NCBI GenBank assembly: GCA_031258055.1
Contig: JAIRNM010000038.1
Span: forward strand, 1-13,085
From: Bifidobacteriaceae bacterium
GTDB taxonomy: Bacteria; Actinomycetota; Actinomycetes; Actinomycetales; WQXJ01
DNA: 13,085 bases
Direction: 5' to 3'
Under the pieces are notes generated by a model. It was given only the letters and a program-made list of their open reading frames with translations, had not been told where the DNA came from and ran no database searches. The translations under genes and the position numbers were made by a program. Shown here one piece after another: positions 1 to 7,100 of this stretch (positions within the stretch are counted from its first letter, which is position 1; every line of letters begins with the position of its first letter).

Positions 1-588
1 GGCGAGCACACAACCCAGGCGCGCCACGGTGCTCAGGCTGACGGCATCAGCCAACCCCAACAGCCCGGCTACGTCCAGGTAGGCGAAGGCGCCGAGCCCC
101 CTCAATAGATGCTCCGGGCCGCCAGCCAACGCCGGGCGGGCCAGGCAATCGATCACCGTCTGCTCTCTGGTGGTTACCCGGTAGGCACTGCCCGATACCG
201 CCAACAAGCTCTGCGTCTCAACCCCCCGGTCCCCCAGGCGGTGCGGCACGAACACCTGCCCGGCGTAAGCGAAACGAGCGGTCCCGTGGCGGCTGTAGAA
301 GTGGGTCACATGGGTAACGTCGTGCGCCACACCGTGCAACCGCAACGCGGTCAGGTAACAGAACACGACGTCATCGGCCACAGCAGCGGCCACGTCCAAC
401 GGATCAGTCGCGCTGTGAGCGAACCGCCCCGACCTGGACACATACAACCCTCGGCGCGGCCGATCCACCGCACCCCGCCCAACAGCGCGCGACAGCAGGT
501 TCCTGTCGGTTTGGGAGCCGGGAAACACACGCGCGAAATCGCTGATGTTGAACGCCTCATGGGTATCCAGATACTCCTTGATCGCCAT
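1..588 (-). CDS. AbiEi-like type IV antitoxin / transcriptional regulator, 3' end beyond window
   Basis: An open frame of 196 codons runs from ATG at 588 to the left edge without a stop, so the gene is partial. The N-terminus (residues 1-50, MAIKEYLDTHEAFNISDFAR onward) looks like the winged-helix domain of AbiEi proteins, ending in the usual beta-hairpin RRGLYVS at 46-51. The following part carries the family pattern REQTVIDCLARPALAGG at 141-157. Known members repress their own promoter and, in AbiE type IV toxin-antitoxin systems, counter the nucleotidyltransferase toxin AbiEii encoded just downstream, which here would lie off the left edge. The start is fixed by a perfect GGAGGT at 597-602, 8 nt before the ATG. 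AbiEi-like solo regulators are common in Actinobacteria, so a toxin partner is not guaranteed. The family call is fairly sure; the toxin-antitoxin role is inference. Confidence 0.8.
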   Translation of the reverse strand, partial: MAIKEYLDTHEAFNISDFARVFPGSQTDRNLLSRAVGRGAVDRPRRGLYVSRSGRFAHSATDPLDVAAAVADDVVFCYLTALRLHGVAHDVTHVTHFYSRHGTARFAYAGQVFVPHRLGDRGVETQSLLAVSGSAYRVTTREQTVIDCLARPALAGGPEHLLRGLGAFAYLDVAGLLGLADAVSLSTVARLGCVLA

Positions 589-621
589 CGCCCGCCACCT
601 CCAGTTGAAATCACTACGGCA

Positions 622-630
622 ATCATACCA
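622..630 (-). promoter_or_regulatory. Extended -10 promoter of the AbiEi-like gene
   Basis: Read on the minus strand, TGGTATGAT forms an extended -10 (TGn plus TATGAT, 5 of 6 to consensus). It sits about 20 nt upstream of the ribosome binding site at 597-602 and predicts a short leader of roughly 27 nt. No good -35 is visible at the matching distance, which is acceptable for an extended -10. No clear operator palindrome was found around it. Confidence 0.45.
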
Positions 631-721
631 CAAAAGGTGTGACAAACGACTAGTAGATCTCAACGCCGGACGGTCGCCGTCGAGGCAACCGTGGGAGACT
701 CGCCTCCGAAGTCTAGAGTCG

Positions 722-745
722 CCGTCCGCCCCAAGCGGAGGACGG
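722..745 (-). terminator. Possible hairpin after the three-gene operon
   Basis: CCGTCC at 722-727 pairs with GGACGG at 740-745, with two more GC pairs inside and a three-base bulge. It lies about 53 nt beyond the stop of the 59-residue gene. There is no T-tract, so this is only a possible terminator. The rest of 631-797 holds further short inverted repeats but no gene I can support. Confidence 0.3.
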
Positions 746-797
746 GTTGGAGTCCCGATACCGGGTGGCCGAATCTCAAGTGGCCACGCCAAGCAAC

Positions 798-977
798 TCA
801 ACGGTTCACCGGATAGAGCAAATCCACCAGGAGCGAACGCGCATCCCGCCGTCGTTCCTCAACCCGCGCAGCGGCAGCCTGCCGGGATGCGTGCCTGTTC
901 GTCAACAACACACCCAGGCCGCCGCTGACGATGGTGCATACTCCGGTTACGCAGGCCACCCAAATGGTTTCGGTCAT
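798..977 (-). CDS. Small single-pass membrane protein, 59 aa, unknown function
   Basis: ATG at 977 to TGA at 798-800 encodes 59 residues. Residues about 5-27 (IWVACVTGVCTIVSGGLGVL) form one hydrophobic segment. They are followed by a strongly charged helix rich in Arg, Glu and Ala (28-55) that ends in ARSLLVDLLYPVNR. AGGGAG at 985-990 lies 7 nt upstream of the ATG and is a good ribosome binding site. The gene starts 25 nt after the stop of the upstream 172-residue gene, so it is the last gene of a three-gene operon. The pattern of one TM followed by a basic/acidic helix resembles small hypothetical proteins of phages and actinobacterial islands, some of which are longer. A C-terminal truncation is therefore possible. 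Function unknown. Confidence 0.6.
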   Translation of the reverse strand: MTETIWVACVTGVCTIVSGGLGVLLTNRHASRQAAAARVEERRRDARSLLVDLLYPVNR

Positions 978-1002
978 ACGGGGACTCCCTCTCGCGGTTT
1001 CG

Positions 1003-1521
1003 TTAGCTGATCGCCGAATCGCCTCTCTGCTCGGACGCTGGGGAACTCAAAGGACCGTTTGAGAGACTGATACTCCGATCATCTTCAGCTTCCTCAGGGG
1101 CTGCTTCCTCGAACGGATCTCCTACGGCCACAATGCTCTCTGCCGGAGCAATCTTACGGGGAGTGTCTTCATCAATTTTGAATGTCTCGACCTTCTCGAC
1201 GTATCGCGGAGCGCTCATCATGTCAGCAAACGACAACAGGTCTGGGCCGCGCCCACCAACGTTGACCTCGCGGGTGCGGAAAGTCCGCGCGAGCGTGAGC
1301 CGGGGAGCCACCTCCACCGCCCTCACTACGGTCTTCACCAGGCGCAAGTCGCCAAGAACCTCTCCTGTCTTAGGGTCTTTGACTCGCTTAGCGTCCGGGT
1401 TCAGGATTGCGAAGTACATACCGTTCTTGACGCCATGCGCCGATCCTCGGTTCAGAATGACCTCGCGGTCGCTCACTACCTCGGCGATGCTGCCAGCGAT
1501 TCGCTTCTCGCCATTCGTCAT
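1003..1521 (-). CDS. FlgT C-terminal-domain-like beta-rich protein, 172 aa, unknown function
   Basis: The first ~85 residues look like a small beta-barrel: IAGSIAEVVSDREVILNRGS, then a turn HGVKNGMYFAIL at 29-40, then a DPKTGEVLG hairpin at 49-57 and LRLVKTVVRAVEV. This pattern (inherent glycine turns of the type N-x-G-x-x-x-G-V-x-x-G-M) is that of the FlgT C-terminal domain, which also occurs alone in non-flagellar bacterial proteins. A second short segment ends in ESIVAVGDPFEE (about 128-139). After it comes an acidic, Ser-rich, probably disordered tail. No signal peptide or TM is visible. AAAGGAGG at 1528-1535 gives a near-perfect ribosome binding site, 6 nt from ATG 1521. The ATG overlaps the stop of the upstream 2-TM gene as ATGA, so the two are translationally coupled. 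There is no flagellar gene nearby, so a flagellar role is unlikely. Function unknown. Confidence 0.7.
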   Translation of the reverse strand: MTNGEKRIAGSIAEVVSDREVILNRGSAHGVKNGMYFAILNPDAKRVKDPKTGEVLGDLRLVKTVVRAVEVAPRLTLARTFRTREVNVGGRGPDLLSFADMMSAPRYVEKVETFKIDEDTPRKIAPAESIVAVGDPFEEAAPEEAEDDRSISLSNGPLSSPASEQRGDSAIS

Positions 1522-2027
1522 CTGTGGCCTCCTTTCGAAAGGCGTTCAAGGGCTTGTCGCCCGACTGTTTGCGATCGTTCGACCTCATCAATCGCGCCGG
1601 GGGAGACGGCCTCCCAATCGGCTACCGCAGTGAACAGATTCCTGTGGACAGTGACGAGTCGGTCCTGCACGTCAACCAGGCCGACCCTCGTGCGAACGGT
1701 GTCGTGAACTGCTCCGGCGAGTTGTGTGGCTTGAACCTGGGCGTTTTCGACGTCATGCGCTATGTTGACTAGCCTTCCTACGGCACCATTCGCGTGCGCC
1801 TTCCAGTCGCGGGGTACGGGGCTGATCTGGAGCAACGCCCCAAGAATGGCACCGAGGACACCGGCGAACCCCACGACCCATCCGCCAGGCCCATCGGCTA
1901 CAACTCCCAGAGCAATGATCGCCCCGGCGAGGGCAGCCGCTGCCCACAACCTCGGACCGAGAACGATCTGGTGGTCTCCGACGCGCAGCGAGGGGCGCGG
2001 TTTCACACGGCCCGGTTCGGCCAGCAC
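1518..2027 (-). CDS. Two-TM membrane protein with C-terminal helical domain, 169 aa, unknown function
   Basis: Two hydrophobic segments sit at about 27-44 (LWAAAALAGAIIALGVVA) and 49-68 (WVVGFAGVLGAILGALLQI), separated by a short DGPGG turn. They are followed by about 100 residues of predicted helix (NIAHDVENAQVQATQLAGAV and on). The layout, a hairpin of two TM helices plus a cytoplasmic helical bundle, is like that of several 2-TM effector families of bacterial conflict systems such as SLATT. I see no diagnostic motif that would prove membership. The GTG at 2027 is taken as start; no Shine-Dalgarno precedes it. A TATGGT box 7 nt upstream suggests a leaderless transcript starting at the GTG. 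A start at GTG 2006 (MKPRPSLRVG) is an alternative. It is the first gene of the three-gene operon and overlaps the next by 4 nt. Confidence 0.65.
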   Translation of the reverse strand: MLAEPGRVKPRPSLRVGDHQIVLGPRLWAAAALAGAIIALGVVADGPGGWVVGFAGVLGAILGALLQISPVPRDWKAHANGAVGRLVNIAHDVENAQVQATQLAGAVHDTVRTRVGLVDVQDRLVTVHRNLFTAVADWEAVSPGAIDEVERSQTVGRQALERLSKGGHR

Positions 2028-2034
2028 GATTCAC

Positions 2035-2063
2035 ACCATACCGGTAGATTTCCGACGTGGCTC
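2035..2063 (-). promoter_or_regulatory. Candidate leaderless promoter of the three-gene operon
   Basis: On the minus strand, TATGGT at 2035-2040 fits the actinobacterial -10 pattern TAnnnT. It lies 7 nt before the GTG start at 2027. GAGCCA at 2058-2063 stands 17 nt upstream, but it matches the -35 consensus at only three positions. With no ribosome binding site present, transcription starting at the GTG is the simplest reading. Inference only. Confidence 0.35.
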
Positions 2064-2089
2064 ACCGTCGGTCTCAGACCGCTAGCCAC
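2057..2089. promoter_or_regulatory. Nested inverted repeat, possible operator
   Basis: GTGGCT at 2057-2062 is mirrored by AGCCAC at 2084-2089. Nested between them is a near-palindrome, CGGTCTCAGACCG, at 2069-2081 (6-nt arms around one base). The element overlaps the -35 region of the putative promoter of the three-gene operon, as an operator would. It could instead be a transcription terminator or a relic of the recombinase region. Confidence 0.35.
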
Positions 2090-2142
2090 CTCGACCCCCA
2101 CCAAACCGCGCAGGCCCAAGAGCTATCTACCTGAAGCACCGC

Positions 2143-2668
2143 ATGGACTTTCGACCCCTGGTGCTCACAGACGGAGCGCTGGCAGTCGAATGGCGTGACG
2201 TGGATCTGGGCGCTGGGTTAGTGGTGCTCAAAGCGACCGTCGTCCGCGTCAAGGGCACAGGTTTGGTCCGTCAAGACACCACCAAGGGAAAGAAGACCAC
2301 CGCGTTACTGCTTCCCGACTGGGCTGTGACGGTGCTGCGGCAACAGCGTAGGGCGGCCGCGTCCGGCCAGCCACTGGTGTTTCCAAGCCGTACCGGCGGC
2401 CTGCGCGAAGTACGGACGCTGGCACGTCAGCTAAACCGATTCACAGCTCGCCACCCGGAATGGTCCGGGGTCTCCTCCCGGCTCCTGAGACGAACCGTTG
2501 GCACAGCCATCGAGCAGCAGCCACGGCATCGACGCAGCAGCCAAACAATTGACCCACACCGGAACAGCCACCACCCAACGCCATTACATCACCGCCCCGA
2601 ACCGTGGGCCAGATGTCCGCGACGTGCTTGACCGCTTCGCGGTCACGGAGCCAGTAAACGCCGAGTAA
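2143..2668 (+). pseudogene. Tyrosine recombinase (integrase) remnant, truncated and frameshifted
   Basis: The reading starts within the catalytic domain (ALAVEWRDVDL, then VVRVKGTGLVRQDTTKGKKT and LVFPSRTGGLRE) and continues to LLRRTVGTAIE. There the frame breaks between about 2505 and 2525. In the next frame the protein goes on as GIDAAAKQLTHTGTATTQRH followed by YITAPN and VRDVLDRFA, ending at TAA 2666-2668. The shift equals one extra base or two missing bases. The N-terminal arm-binding and core-binding domains and the first catalytic Arg are absent; an in-frame TAG at 2083 bars extension. The His of the usual H-x-L-R-R motif is Arg here (SRLLRRT), while the final HTGT and the tyrosine of RHYI remain. 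It sits 77 bp from the tRNA 3' end and points toward it, the usual place of an island integrase. It is surely inactive. Confidence 0.85.
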
Positions 2669-2721
2669 GCGGCGACTCCGAACCTAATAACACCGTTGCA
2701 AGGGTTCCTTCATGGTATTCA

Positions 2722-2736
2722 CAGGCCTCTGACCTG
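2722..2736. repeat. Short inverted repeat between integrase remnant and tRNA
   Basis: CAGG at 2722-2725 and CCTG at 2733-2736 flank CCTCTGA, which overlaps an AGGCCT palindrome. It lies 9 bp beyond the tRNA 3' end. It could be a recombinase arm or core site or a weak tRNA terminator, but the arms are too short to be sure. Confidence 0.2.
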
Positions 2737-2745
2737 CAGTGATAG

Positions 2746-2819
2746 TAGCGGGGGTAGGATTTGAACCTACGACCTCCGGGTTATGAGCCCGGCGAGCTAC
2801 CGAACTGCTCCACCCCGCG
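2746..2819 (-). tRNA. Initiator tRNA-fMet (CAU)
   Basis: The 74-nt gene has a CGCGGGG acceptor strand, a D-arm containing GAGCAGTTCGGTAGCTC, an anticodon loop CTCATAA with anticodon CAT, and a T-arm with GGTTCAAATCC. Three initiator hallmarks are visible: an unpaired 1:72 position (C1/U72), three consecutive G-C pairs at the foot of the anticodon stem (GGG/CCC), and strong similarity to known actinobacterial and E. coli initiator tRNAs. CCA is not encoded. The 3' end faces the integrase remnant, so the T-arm half is the likely attachment site of the element to its left. Confidence 0.95.
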
Positions 2820-2834
2820 TCGTTCAGCCTGGTT

Positions 2835-2863
2835 AGTCTAGGTCAAAATGCGGAAGCGGGCAA
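2835..2863 (-). promoter_or_regulatory. Promoter of tRNA-fMet
   Basis: On the minus strand, TTGCCC (2858-2863) and TAGACT (2835-2840) are separated by exactly 17 nt. Each matches consensus at four of six positions. The box ends 15 nt before the mature tRNA 5' end, leaving a short leader for RNase P to remove. Confidence 0.55.
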
Positions 2864-3050
2864 GCTAGAGGGATCGGATGCATGCGACTAAGCGCAGAGC
2901 GAAACCGTCGTGGCGCCAGCCGCGCACCGGATTCCAATGCTGCCGACGACTAATCACACCTGCCGCCGACGCCGCCTGATCTGGCCGCCCACGGCCCCGC
3001 ACGGCTACCCTGGGATGTGAGGCAGCTTCGTTACCCCGCGAAAGGACATC

Positions 3051-3860
3051 ATGACCTCGGACAACTGGCCACCTGGGCCGTCGGATGGGTCCAAACCGGA
3101 TGGATCGGCGGGCTGGGCCGTCGCACCGGCGCTGCCAACGCGCCCACCCGATCCAAGCGATCCGGCCTTCCCGTCGGCTGAGCAGGCAATGGCGCGACAG
3201 ATTCGTGAACAGCGCGCTGAAGACTCGCTGATCGGGATCAAGATCGGGGCTGAACTCTGCTACAACAAGCTGATCCAGCTACTCGGGCAAGACCGGCATG
3301 GCGTCCGAGCTGAACTCCTGATAGCCCTCCCCTCAATGTTGGCTGGCTTCGCCTGCCAGGCCGCGACCTGGGAATCGCTGGTCGTGGGCCAGGGCTATCC
3401 GGTCGAGTCAGTGTTCATCGTGGCCGACACCCAAGACGGGGGTCAATATCCCTTCTCCGATCCGATGAACCATCTTCTCTTGGAGGACCAGTATTCGGTT
3501 TGGGGGTTGATCGCGGCCGCCGCGAAGGCCAAGGGGGCCGAATCGTTGCCGGACATGGAGGAGCTGGTCACACACGTGGTCCGGTCCATCGGCACGCCCG
3601 CCTTCGGCCAGCCGCGACTTCCCTCGGGCCTCTCATTGGGCGGCGAAACACCGCTCGAGCTGGTCCGAACCGGCTGGGAGAATTTCCTGCCTTTGCTTGG
3701 TTTGAGCTGCGTCATACCGGAGGAGTGGCCCGCCCTGTTCGCGGTCGCTGTCCAAAAGGCCATGGAGGCCGCCCGGCAGTTGATTGACCCGGCGACGGCG
3801 GCGACCCTCGCCATGGAATGCGCCCTGCCGATGGCTCACCTGCCCATGCGCCGCCTCTAA
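3051..3860 (+). CDS. Uncharacterised soluble protein, 269 aa
   Basis: I do not recognise this family. The first ~40 residues are Pro/Gly/Ser/Asp-rich and probably disordered. A folded alpha/beta region follows, with GIKIGAELCYNKLIQLLGQD (62-81), a hydrophobic stretch MLAGFACQAATWESLVVGQG (96-115), YPFSDPMNHLLLEDQYSVWG and, near the end, IPEEWPALFAVAVQKAMEAA. There is no signal peptide and no clear TM segment, so it is likely cytoplasmic. AAAGGA, 5-6 nt before the ATG, supports the start. It is monocistronic: the tRNA diverges upstream and UPF0182 converges downstream. Its base composition is like that of the core genes. Cys residues at 70 and 101 are not arranged as a metal site. No function is proposed. 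Confidence 0.75.
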   Translation: MTSDNWPPGPSDGSKPDGSAGWAVAPALPTRPPDPSDPAFPSAEQAMARQIREQRAEDSLIGIKIGAELCYNKLIQLLGQDRHGVRAELLIALPSMLAGFACQAATWESLVVGQGYPVESVFIVADTQDGGQYPFSDPMNHLLLEDQYSVWGLIAAAAKAKGAESLPDMEELVTHVVRSIGTPAFGQPRLPSGLSLGGETPLELVRTGWENFLPLLGLSCVIPEEWPALFAVAVQKAMEAARQLIDPATAATLAMECALPMAHLPMRRL

Positions 3861-4020
3861 CCGGCTCCATTTGCCCGATGCCGTCACCAGGGCCGAACAG
3901 CAAACTCGCCAAGCCGACCAACCCTGGGCACCCTCCCCGATGCCGCCACCCCGCCCGGCCCTCACGACTCGCCAAGACAGCTAGGCCCGCGAGGCTGGCT
4001 CAACGCTTAACTCGGGGGAC

Positions 4021-4048
4021 GGCGGCGAAAAGGCCGCTATCCGCCGCC
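4021..4048. terminator. Hairpin between convergent genes, possible bidirectional terminator
   Basis: GGCGGCG at 4021-4027 and CGCCGCC at 4042-4048 form a perfect 7-bp GC stem with a 14-nt loop. It lies between the end of the 269-residue gene (3860) and the end of the UPF0182 gene (4109), about 60 nt past the latter. There is no T-tract. The rest of 3861-4108 shows no gene I would support. Confidence 0.35.
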
Positions 4049-4108
4049 AAGGGCTGGCGCTGACCAGGTCAACGCGGGCAGCGAACTGGCTACCCACCTG
4101 GCGGCGTG

Positions 4109-7100
4109 CTAGGTGTCGCCTTGACGGGCGGCATCGACCGCGTCACGGGCCGCCTGAAGCTCCTTTTGGGCCTGGGCGTAAGCGTCCCAGTCGCCGTTCT
4201 TCAGGGCTTCATTGGCGGCATCAATCGCGTCCAGCAGGCCGTCGACGGCTTGGTTAAAGTCGGCGCCGGTCGGTGGCACCGGTGTGGACGAAGCGCTCGG
4301 TGCGGGCGTGCTGGGCGAGGGCTCAGCCGACGGTCCGCCTGAAGGCCCGGCTGACGCTCCATCGTCTGGGACGATCGGTATCTCATCGCCGTCGCCGGTG
4401 TCTAGGTTCGGATCCTTGGCGACGTCTGAGTCGCCCGCTTCCGCGCCGGCGTCGCCGCCGAAGATCTCGTTGAGCGCTTCGTTGAGGGTGTCAGCAACAC
4501 CGACTTCTTCGCCGAATCCAACCACCACCTTCTTCAGGGATGGGAACTGCGTTCCTGATGACGCTTGGAAATAGAGCGGCTGGACATAGAGCAAACCGCC
4601 GCCCATCGGCAAAGTCAGGAGATTGCCGTTGATTGACTCGGTGCCTTGGTCTTGCAGGAGACGAATCTCTGACTTGACGGTCGGGTCAGAGACAAAGGTG
4701 TTTTGCACCTGGCCGGGGCCGGCCACCGACAAGCCCTGCGGCAATTGGAGCAGACGAATCTTCCCGTAATCCTCGTCGACCTTGCCGGCCTGGTTACCGG
4801 TCTCCGAGTTGACAGCGAGGAAGCCTTTAAGAATTGATCTATCGTCAGCCCCGTCGCCTTGCGGAATATAAGTCGAAGAAAGCGAGAAGGTGGCATGCTC
4901 CTGGGTCGGCATCTTCATTGTCAGATAGTAGGGCGGCTGCTGAATATTGGTGGTCGCGGTCGGGTCGTTCGGTGTCTTCCAGAAATCCTGGCCCGTGAAG
5001 AACGACTCCGGATTGGTCACATGGTAACTGGCCAAAACCGTGCGCTGAACCTTGAACAGTGTTTCGGGATAGCGCATATGACTCATCAAGTCGCCGGAAA
5101 TCTCCGAGATGGGTGTCAGCGAATTCGAATAAACCGAAGCCCAGGCTTTCAAGACCGGGTCGTCCGCGTCCCAGGCGTAAAGTTTGACGGAGCCGTCGTA
5201 AGCATCGACCACTGCCTTAACTGAGTTCCGGATGTAGTTGACCTGGCGGGCGGCGACGGCGTTGATGCCGGCCACACCACTTTGGGTCGAGATTGAGTCG
5301 GCTGTCACGGAATCAAGCGCCTGATGCTGCGAGTAAGGCAGCGCGTCGGTGGTGGTGTAGCCGTCTACGATCCAAACTATCCGGCCGTCCGCCACCGCCG
5401 GATAGACCCTTTCATCAAGAGTCAAATAGGGTGCGACCTTCTCCACTCGGTCGTGCGGGTCGCGGTCGTAGAGAATCTGCGACTCTGGACGAACGTTGCC
5501 GGAGAACAGAATGTTGGTCGAACCGAAGCGCAGCGCGTAAAGCAGTTTGTTGAGCGTTGAGCCGACATTCGGACCACCCTTGCCCGTATAAGTGGTGTTC
5601 ACCACGCTGGATTCCGCCTCGTCAGACGGGTAATCCAGCTCAACTGGCTTGTCTTCATCGGAACCGCCCACAATCGAATAGTCCGGCGAGGTGGTCCCGA
5701 AGTAGACGCGCGGCTCCTCGACGTCCAAGTCGCCGGCCGATGGGATATCACCCTCGTAGAAGTCCGGCCAGCCTTGCTCGTCTGTGGTGTTCCCGTAGGC
5801 GGCAACCACACCGTAGCCGTGCGTGTAAACGGTGTGTTGGTTGACCCAGTTGGAGTTGGAGGCGCCAATACCGGACAGTTTCAGATCACGGACCGCGATC
5901 ACAGTGTCCCGCTTTTCGCCGTCAACCTCATAGCGGTCCACCGCTAGCACGCTCGGAAAATCGTAATACTGCTTGTTCTGCTGCTTCTGCCGGAAGGTAG
6001 GGCTGACCACGGTTGGGTCCAGAAGCCTAATTGAGGCGGTCGAATCCGCATCTGAGCGGAGCTGGCCCGGCCCCACATCTGTTGTGGCGGTGTAAGGGGT
6101 GACCTCAACATCGTCCAAGCCGAAGGCCGTCCGCGTGGCGTCAATATTGCGCTGAATATACGGCTCCTCTTTCTCTTGCTGTGAGGGCGCCACCGTGAAC
6201 TGCTGGATCAACGCCGGATAGGCCCAGCCCACAGCTATCGCCGAAAGAACCATCAGTCCCAGGCCAGTGGCGGGCAGCTTCCAGTCGCCGCGCCACGCCG
6301 CCAACACGAACATCGCCGCCACGAAAACAGCGATAAAAGCCAAAATCAGCTTGGCCGGCATATTCGCCTTCACGGCGGTGTAGAGCGCTCCGTCCCATTT
6401 GGCTTCGCCGCCGGTCGAGAGCATGGAATACCGGTCCAAGAAATACTGGGCCGCGATCAGCAAGCAGAAAACAGCGGCCGTCAAACCCAGTTGGATCCGG
6501 GCTGGCTTGGTCAGCCCCGCTTTGAGGCCGCCGTCGGCGCGAATGCCGCCGTAGAGGTAGTTCATCACGATCGCCACGACTAGGGCCAACGCCACCGCCG
6601 CCATCAGCATAGATAAGACGAATCGAATAGCGGGCAACTGGAAAACGTAGAAGGACAGGTCAAGTCCGAACTGAGGGTCCTTCTGTCCGAACTTCTCAGC
6701 GTTCAAGAAAAGCAGCACTTGCTCCCAGCGCCCAGAGGCGTTGGTTCCAGCGAAGAAGCCCAGCACCAACGGCACTATGATCATGGCCGGTCGCCTGATC
6801 GGCTCGAACTGGGCACGGTAACGTCCCGCCACCTCCTGGGAATCATTTGTCGGCGCGTAGACGGGGCGCGATTTGTAAGCGATCCACATCGACAGCCAGA
6901 CAATCAGCCCCATCACCACCAGGCCGACCAGGAATAAGGCAATCCGCGCCAGCCATTGCGTGGTGAACACGTTCAAGAACCCCAGTTGGCGGAACCACAG
7001 CACTTCGGTCCAGACCTTCGAGGCCGCCACCAGCGCGATGGCCAGCAACACCAGTATGAAGATTGTCCACGCTATCGGCGAGCGCATGATCGGTTTACGG

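Noticed and set aside
109..642. Plus-strand frame of 177 codons
   Set aside because: It is opposite the AbiEi-like gene, which has clear family similarity and start signals; the plus-strand protein is Arg/Pro-rich shadow sequence.
649..717. Palindromic hexamers ACTAGT, AGATCT and TCTAGA close together, like cloning sites
   Set aside because: Short palindromes arise by chance and no vector sequence surrounds them; there is no sign of engineering.
545..1010. Plus-strand frames of 127 and 87 codons
   Set aside because: No ribosome binding site and no recognisable domain. They lie opposite the 59-residue gene and the intergenic repeats.
1762..2198. Plus-strand frames of 107 and 134 codons, considered as a missing N-terminus of the integrase
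   Set aside because: No integrase-like sequence is seen in them, and they are antisense to the 2-TM protein gene.
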